From: Oscheius onirici
Lineage: Eukaryota; Nematoda; Chromadorea; Rhabditida; Rhabditidae
Assembly: GCA_932521025.1 (NCBI GenBank)
Contig: OW051472.1
Coordinates: 6,262,001 to 6,326,000 of the forward strand
Direction of reading: 5' to 3'
DNA: 64,000 nucleotides
Shown here: one piece after another, positions 59,501 to 64,000 of the stretch
How the letters are laid out: every line of letters begins with the position of its first letter
Position numbering within the stretch: the first letter of the stretch is position 1
Translations under genes and position numbers: made by a program
Notes under the pieces: model-generated
Told to the model about the DNA's origin: nothing
The model's database searches: none
The model's input: the letters and a program-made list of their open reading frames with translations, nothing else

Positions 59501-61101
59501 TTTCTCCATTCTTTCCGCTTTCCTTACTGTCCTATCCTCCAGACTCTTACTCATCCCAATACTTATCAGTTACGTCTGTACTCGATTTTCCTCCTCTCCT
59601 ACGCCAACCACCCCCATATTCTGTAAGGGCTTCATTTTGCCTTCTCGCCAAGATCATAATTATTGTCAATAATCGCATGTTATCGGAGTGTGAGAGGAGG
59701 CGAGGGTCCCGACGCCTATAAAACAGCACGTCTCTTAATTCTACCAGGGCCTTTTAATTAGAGAAAAAGAGACGTCTAGAGGACCCAGGTCAAAAGTTTG
59801 TGACCAGTCACGGTTCCGTTATCAGTTTGCCTTTGTTCTCTCTTTGTCGTTTTCATACACATTACGCGACTCTTCCCCCTTGTCGTCACCTCAACGACTT
59901 TTCGTCAAATTTCGTTGGAAATTTAAGGAAATATGCAAAATGCATTTCCTATTTCTATTTTCTCATATTTTACTTACTCTTTAACAACTTAAGCGATCCG
60001 AACAAAATGTTATATTTTATTTTTTTTTGATCCGGGCCTCCAGCCATTAACATTCTAGAGATCCACTCAATAGTCTATAGTGGTCTGAAGTAGAGGCTCT
60101 AGTTTCGTAACATACGGTTTTCTAACTGATCGCAAAGCGTTTTCTGTGTTGTTCTTCTTCTGTTTTATACAGTAAAACAGCCCATCTACTATTACTCAAA
60201 TGGCAAAATGCAAGACTGAAAATGCAAGTTCAACAGTACATTCGCTAATCCTCCCAGCGGTAGTCCAGTTAAATCGGAATATATACTGTTATTCTAACTC
60301 CGAAAGAGCACGACCTATTCCCCCCTCGTCTAATCCTCATCCCTCCATTTTACAAGAGGAAACTCCGATTTTTGACCAAGACCTCATCGCTTTCCCATCT
60401 CTAGTGTTCGTCCTTGTGAAGATTTGTTTACTTTCCTTCGGCCATTTATCTCTGGGCGCGGATGTTGCCTCTCCAACATCCTCTTCCTCGTCGCAGAATA
60501 TGCTTATCCATAGGTATGGAGGTTCTTTTCGGGAGTCCATGGCGCAACAGAGCTGGCTCTTGTCAGGCTGCGGCTGGACCAAGACGACGGGCTTTGACTT
60601 CTGTTGAGGAAGGCAACGATGATTTCCCTTGTATGTTCAGACAGACTATGAGGAAACAGACTAAGGAAATAAGATCTCGCTTTTTCAGGCGATTCTTCGG
60701 AAGCGTACAGCGGCGTGAGCTGTCAGCAGATCCAGGAAACAGAGCATCATCTCTATGCCGCCGATAACAACATGAACGAGAGAAAGTTTAGGAGAGGAGG
60801 CAGTCCGTCGCCGACGCCAAATGTGAGTTATTCTTCATCTTTAACCTGTTTGTTTCTTTGAAAAACATTGGGCAGTTTTAAATTTTAAAACAATCGCAAA
60901 TTCACAGGCACTTCAAAGACTGCTGTCTGATTATGCGCCTATCAAAATTCAGCATATAAACTGACCTCTTTCGTTTTTATAGGCAAAGCATGTTCGACGA
61001 GCCACTTCATTTACGTTCTCCCCAAAGGACAGTGTCGCAAAGTATAACCAGCGGGCTCCACAAGTCAAGACGGAGAAGACGGAGGAAAACAAGAAAAAGA
61101 C
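53555..61101 (+). CDS. C2-domain protein, possibly RGS3/RGS-7-like (incomplete, continues to the right)
   Basis: Twelve exons in consistent phase: 53555-53630, 53669-53744, 53860-53980, 54103-54547, 54957-55066, 55108-55253, 55299-55361, 55517-55808, 56805-56873, 56915-57017, 60689-60822, 60983-61101. The first 240 residues are Ser/Pro-rich and acidic, with no fold. A C2-type domain follows (GGSILSVNVRHACYF; a Ser/His-rich insert; NKPDFRATFTFQLDLD; LFIRVYAV; SSNAKKMLGCMTFPI). Then come Ser-rich linkers and a basic segment (KHVRRATSFTFSPKD). The KMLGCMTFP end of the C2 resembles RGS3-type C2 domains, but no RGS domain is visible, so that identity is a guess. Exon 12 ends in phase 2 and no certain next exon was found. 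Confidence 0.7.
57260..57295 (+). repeat. Two copies of a 17-bp motif
   Basis: TATGTCTATCTGTAGTT occurs at 57260-57276 and 57279-57295, two bases apart, inside the long intron of the C2-domain gene. Confidence 0.8.
58584..59395. mobile_element. Mariner-like non-autonomous element with long terminal inverted repeats
   Basis: The element runs from TCAGGTGTGTGCATAATTTT to its exact complement AAAATTATGCACACACCTGA, flanked by a TA on each side (58582-58583 and 59396-59397). The inverted arms are about 200 bp each (58584 to about 58790 and about 59198 to 59395) and nearly identical. The central 400 bp carries a smaller nested inverted pair (TTTTCCAAAAGTGG near 58883 and its complement near 58980). 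The longest frame is about 87 codons and shows no transposase motif, so the element cannot move itself. The TA duplication and the TCAGGTGT terminus fit the Tc1/mariner group. Confidence 0.88.
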
Positions 61102-62188
61102 GTGAGTTTGGGGACTGACTGTGGGGAAAGCGAGACTTTTACCGTATTCTGCATGTCTCTGTGTGAACCTAAATATGATATTCAAGGCTCCTAGAAAATT
61201 CGCAAAGTTTGGTCTTTTATACTGACCTTTCTAGAGCATATTTAGAGTCTTTACTCTCTAGGTTTGGTACAAATCAGAGTTTTCCACAACATCATACGTT
61301 TCGGGTTTGTGCGCCGGATTCAAACGGGTTAGCGGTTTACTGTGGTTTTATGATAAAAGTCTCTAGAAAGTCTAAAGTCCTATACATGTAAATCAAATAT
61401 CGGATACAGACTGATGGCCATTGGTGCGCTACCTTTCCCACACACAGATCTGGGCACTTTGTCCTCATTTTCCGAGTCGCTGCGTCCGAATAGAGACACA
61501 GGAGTTGGTGTTGGCGGGGATTCTCCCTCGCTTGCTCTAAAAGGCACAACATCCCCCTCTCTTCCAATTATAATAAGCTTCCGAAAGGCACTTTCTTCTT
61601 CCACGTGCCGCCTGCGAAAGTTGTATGAAGAATTCCTACTCCGCCCTCTCTCAGAAGAAGTTTGCATCGGCAATTGGCTCGCCGTCGCTGGAGCCACACA
61701 CAATCATCACTCTCTTTCCAAGGTTTTCGGAGGGCGTGGTCCCCTTCATTTTGTCCTCTTCTTCCATCAGACGATCCTAATCCTTGTTTGCGTTTTTTGA
61801 TTTACGCCTTCTCCGGCTTTCCTTCGACGAAAGACAATAGGTCTTAGGAAAATAGCCGCCAACGCGTCGGAAGCATCCCTTCTCTCTCTCTCTCACGAGC
61901 TGCAACCACCTCGTCTCAATTATGAGTATTAGTTGGCGGCAAACACGCGAGCCTTACAAGACTTTCTACTGCAAAAATTACAGAATTTACATTTCTTCCC
62001 TTCCTACCTTGTGAATTCTTTATCGAAGATTTTCGGAATTTTTCATTACAAAACAACGAATTCTGAGCAACGCCAAAATTCGTCAGTCTTCAAAGTTATT
62101 TTAAGGCCAAGGAACACTGCTTCCAATTTTTGTCCGGACCTCCAGTCTTTTTCTCCCTCTTTCTCCTAATCTCGTAAACGTCTAGCCG

Positions 62189-62301
62189 ATGAATGACATC
62201 CGTCGGAAGATCAGTGTCCCACTGCCGCCGCCACCAGAACGCCGTGTTCAGAAATGGCACTCGGTTCGGGAGATGGGCGACGAGCCGATCGGAGGCAGCA
62301 G
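62189..62301 (+). other. Candidate alternative first exon of the C2-domain gene
   Basis: An ATG-started frame (MNDIRRKISVPLPPPPERRV..., 37 codons) ends at a GTAACC donor with two bases left over. Composition is coding-like, with basic and Pro-rich parts, and it is cut exactly at a splice donor. Its phase equals that of exon 12 of the C2-domain gene, so it could splice to the same unseen downstream exon. Confidence 0.4.
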
Positions 62302-63280
62302 GTAACCATATCTCGTCTTCGCCATCTTTGCCCCGTTTTTTGCTGCTGGCTGCGAGGAGATGGAGGGAAATTGCGGGCGACAATGAAATGAGTTAGAGGC
62401 TGGGGCGCCGTTCGCATCATCTTGCCCAGAAAAAAAGGGGGAAGTCTTCTGATTCCTGGAGGGAAAGAACGTCCATTTTGTCCGATTAGTCAACCACATT
62501 GAATTAGTTGCAAAGAGAGAGTTCCTCTGCAAGATTCCTTATTTGCTCTCTCCTTCCTTTGGGAAGGGTAGGTTCTCGTTAGGAATACGAGCCGAGTGAT
62601 CATCACATATGGACAAACAATCTTTTTTCCTTCTTTCGGGTCGGGGAAGATGGTAGGATGAGAGGTAAGTCTGGCCCGTCGATCATGAAAGAGACGGAAA
62701 AGTGAAGGGTGTTGTGAGTTATGACTGGGTTAAGGGGAAGTAATGAGGACCGGAGGACGTCGGAACTTTTGGAATAAGGACCAGGGAGTTCAATGGGGAC
62801 AAAAGTAGATTGTCCTCATGCTGTAATTTTTTGTTCTTTCTGACTCTCGGGATACAGTGGGTAACTGGAAAAGACAAAAAAGAAAATGATCAGTTTGAGT
62901 GAGTACAATAACGACAATATAAGTACCAGTCTTTCAACCTAGAAAAGCATCAAACCAAACTGGCCCGGGATTTTTTAGTGGGCAATCGAACTCGCTTCCT
63001 CTCCGCACCATACGACACGGTTCTACTTTAAAAGAATACATGTCAAGACACCAAAAATCTTCCAAATTGATCGCGACTACCTTCCCCACTTCCCTATAGT
63101 TTTTGACACCTGGAAGCCGGAAGTAAGTAGTCAATAGCTAGGATGGTCGGCTCCTAATAGATTACGAACAGCCGAAAGGCTTTTCTCCGTCTCTTTCGAG
63201 AAAACACAACCGCAACTTGGTGTCAGCTGACGCGACTAGTCGACCAAGCTGCTCTCTGTCCCTCTTGCTCTACCAAGATC

Positions 63281-63327
63281 ATGGAGGTTCTTGCTCCCAG
63301 TCTGGCGGAAGATTATCAGCTTCTCAG
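63281..63327 (+). other. Second candidate alternative first exon
   Basis: A short frame (MEVLAPSLAEDYQLLR minus the last base) ends in CTCAG followed by a GTACTC donor, again leaving two bases. Phase matches exon 12 of the C2-domain gene and the candidate at 62189-62301. Confidence 0.3.
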
Positions 63328-64000
63328 GTACTCTCTGTCTATTGATTGGGTGAGAAATGTTCCGTTCCCTGCTCCCCGTTCTTTTGACATTTACTCCGAA
63401 ACTATTGATCAGCAGAAAGTTTCCGCTTGCCAGAGAGTTTCTCCCTCCACTCAAAAATGACTGAATCACATTGGTCTCTACCTCGACGACTGATCAAAGA
63501 CAGACAGTTTTCTCTGCCCTCAGGTCTACTGAGGGAGCGGAAACTGGGAGAACGGTCATGGTCTCTGACTGGGGTGTGAGTCTGCAGAAATCAGTTTTTT
63601 ACTTATTTTGAACTCTTTTCTACTTTGTGCTCAACAGCTTTAGAAAACAGAAGAGAAATCCAACTGAACGGTAGCCATTTGTTCCCACGAGACTAACTTT
63701 AGGTCACAGTATCTTTTGCTCTCCGGACATGTCTCCTACTCATTATCCAAAAGAGACACCGATCAGATACCAGTTCGTCTCTTTTTGATATATCCCAAAA
63801 GGGTAAAGAAACATCAACAAACACAGTTTTGTAGTTTCCTTTCGTGGCAACCACATTGATTCTGCTAGCTCTTGTGCCTTCTTGGCTTCTCAATGTCGTC
63901 CTCTCTGGGTGTGGATCATTGGAAGACAGCCCGTACATTCAAAAAGTTCGCCAACAAAGCACTAATTGTTTAAAGGCCACGAGAATATCCGCTGGTTATG

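Larger units (their letters stand above)
57018..60688 (+). other. 3.7-kb intron of the C2-domain gene
   Basis: Starts GTAGGT after 57017 and ends TTTTTCAG at 60688; phases of exons 10 and 11 match across it. It contains the mariner-like element and the short tandem motif. Unrecognised alternative first exons could also lie here, but none is convincing. Confidence 0.5.
61102..64000. other. Right end of the window, probably introns of the C2-domain gene
   Basis: Apart from the two candidate first exons (62189-62301, 63281-63327), one further exon-like stretch follows CTCTCAG at 61655-61722 (KKFASAIGSPSLEP in one frame), but its phase does not connect cleanly. No RGS or other domain is seen. 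Confidence 0.35.

Noticed and set aside
61380..61800. Overlapping open frames on both strands (107 and 128 codons)
   Set aside because: No family resemblance, no consistent splice phase with the C2-domain gene, and biased composition.

Overview
The window is animal nuclear DNA and looks like a nematode. The genes are split by many very short introns (mostly 26-60 nt, GT...TTTCAG). Several start codons sit just behind a splice-acceptor-like TTTTCAG, as expected for spliced-leader trans-splicing. Same-strand neighbours are often only 110-250 bp apart, as in nematode operons. The gene set (innexin, cytoplasmic intermediate filament with a lamin tail, SWI3-type SWSN-1) fits. No rRNA, convincing tRNA, CRISPR array or intact transposase gene was seen. 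All exon boundaries below were read by eye from splice signals, reading phase and protein-family resemblance; none were tested against transcripts or databases.

Left part (1-9.8 kb, + strand): the 3' end of an unrecognised gene (to 570), a TM9SF2/4-type nonaspanin (1719-4486), the chromatin remodeller subunit SMARCC/SWSN-1 (5153-8107) and ESCRT-I subunit VPS37 (8441-9782). A MITE-like hairpin element lies in the first VPS37 intron. Converging on these from the - strand are a cytoplasmic intermediate filament gene (9997-12479) and the large PA200/PSME4 proteasome activator gene (14269-20935). A tiny unrecognised - strand gene lies near 21.3 kb.

Middle (21.9-28.6 kb, + strand): five tightly packed genes that look like an operon. 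They are an 82-aa orphan, two diverged DUF2358 (C6orf136-like) proteins with mitochondrial-type N-termini, complex III core protein 2 (UQCRC2) and PP4 regulatory subunit 2 (PPP4R2). Three of the five are probably mitochondrial. An innexin gene (28705-30556, -) converges on PPP4R2 with 95 bp between stops. About 6 kb of mostly non-coding DNA follows, holding a 156-bp inverted duplication.

Right part: a 20-exon RABGAP1/TBC-11 gene (36621-43021, +); a close - strand pair of pICln (43194-44076) and a short neurochondrin-like gene (44193-45307); MO25/CAB39 (46738-48171, +); glycogenin with a possible alternative last exon (49596-51035, +); and the 5' two thirds of a long C2-domain gene, possibly RGS3/RGS-7-like, starting at 53555. 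That gene has a 3.7-kb intron carrying an 812-bp mariner-like inverted-repeat element and probably continues past the window.

Most genes are conserved housekeeping or signalling genes. The least explained items are the operon-like mitochondrial cluster with its DUF2358 pair, the orphan small genes, the long inverted repeats and the candidate alternative exons.
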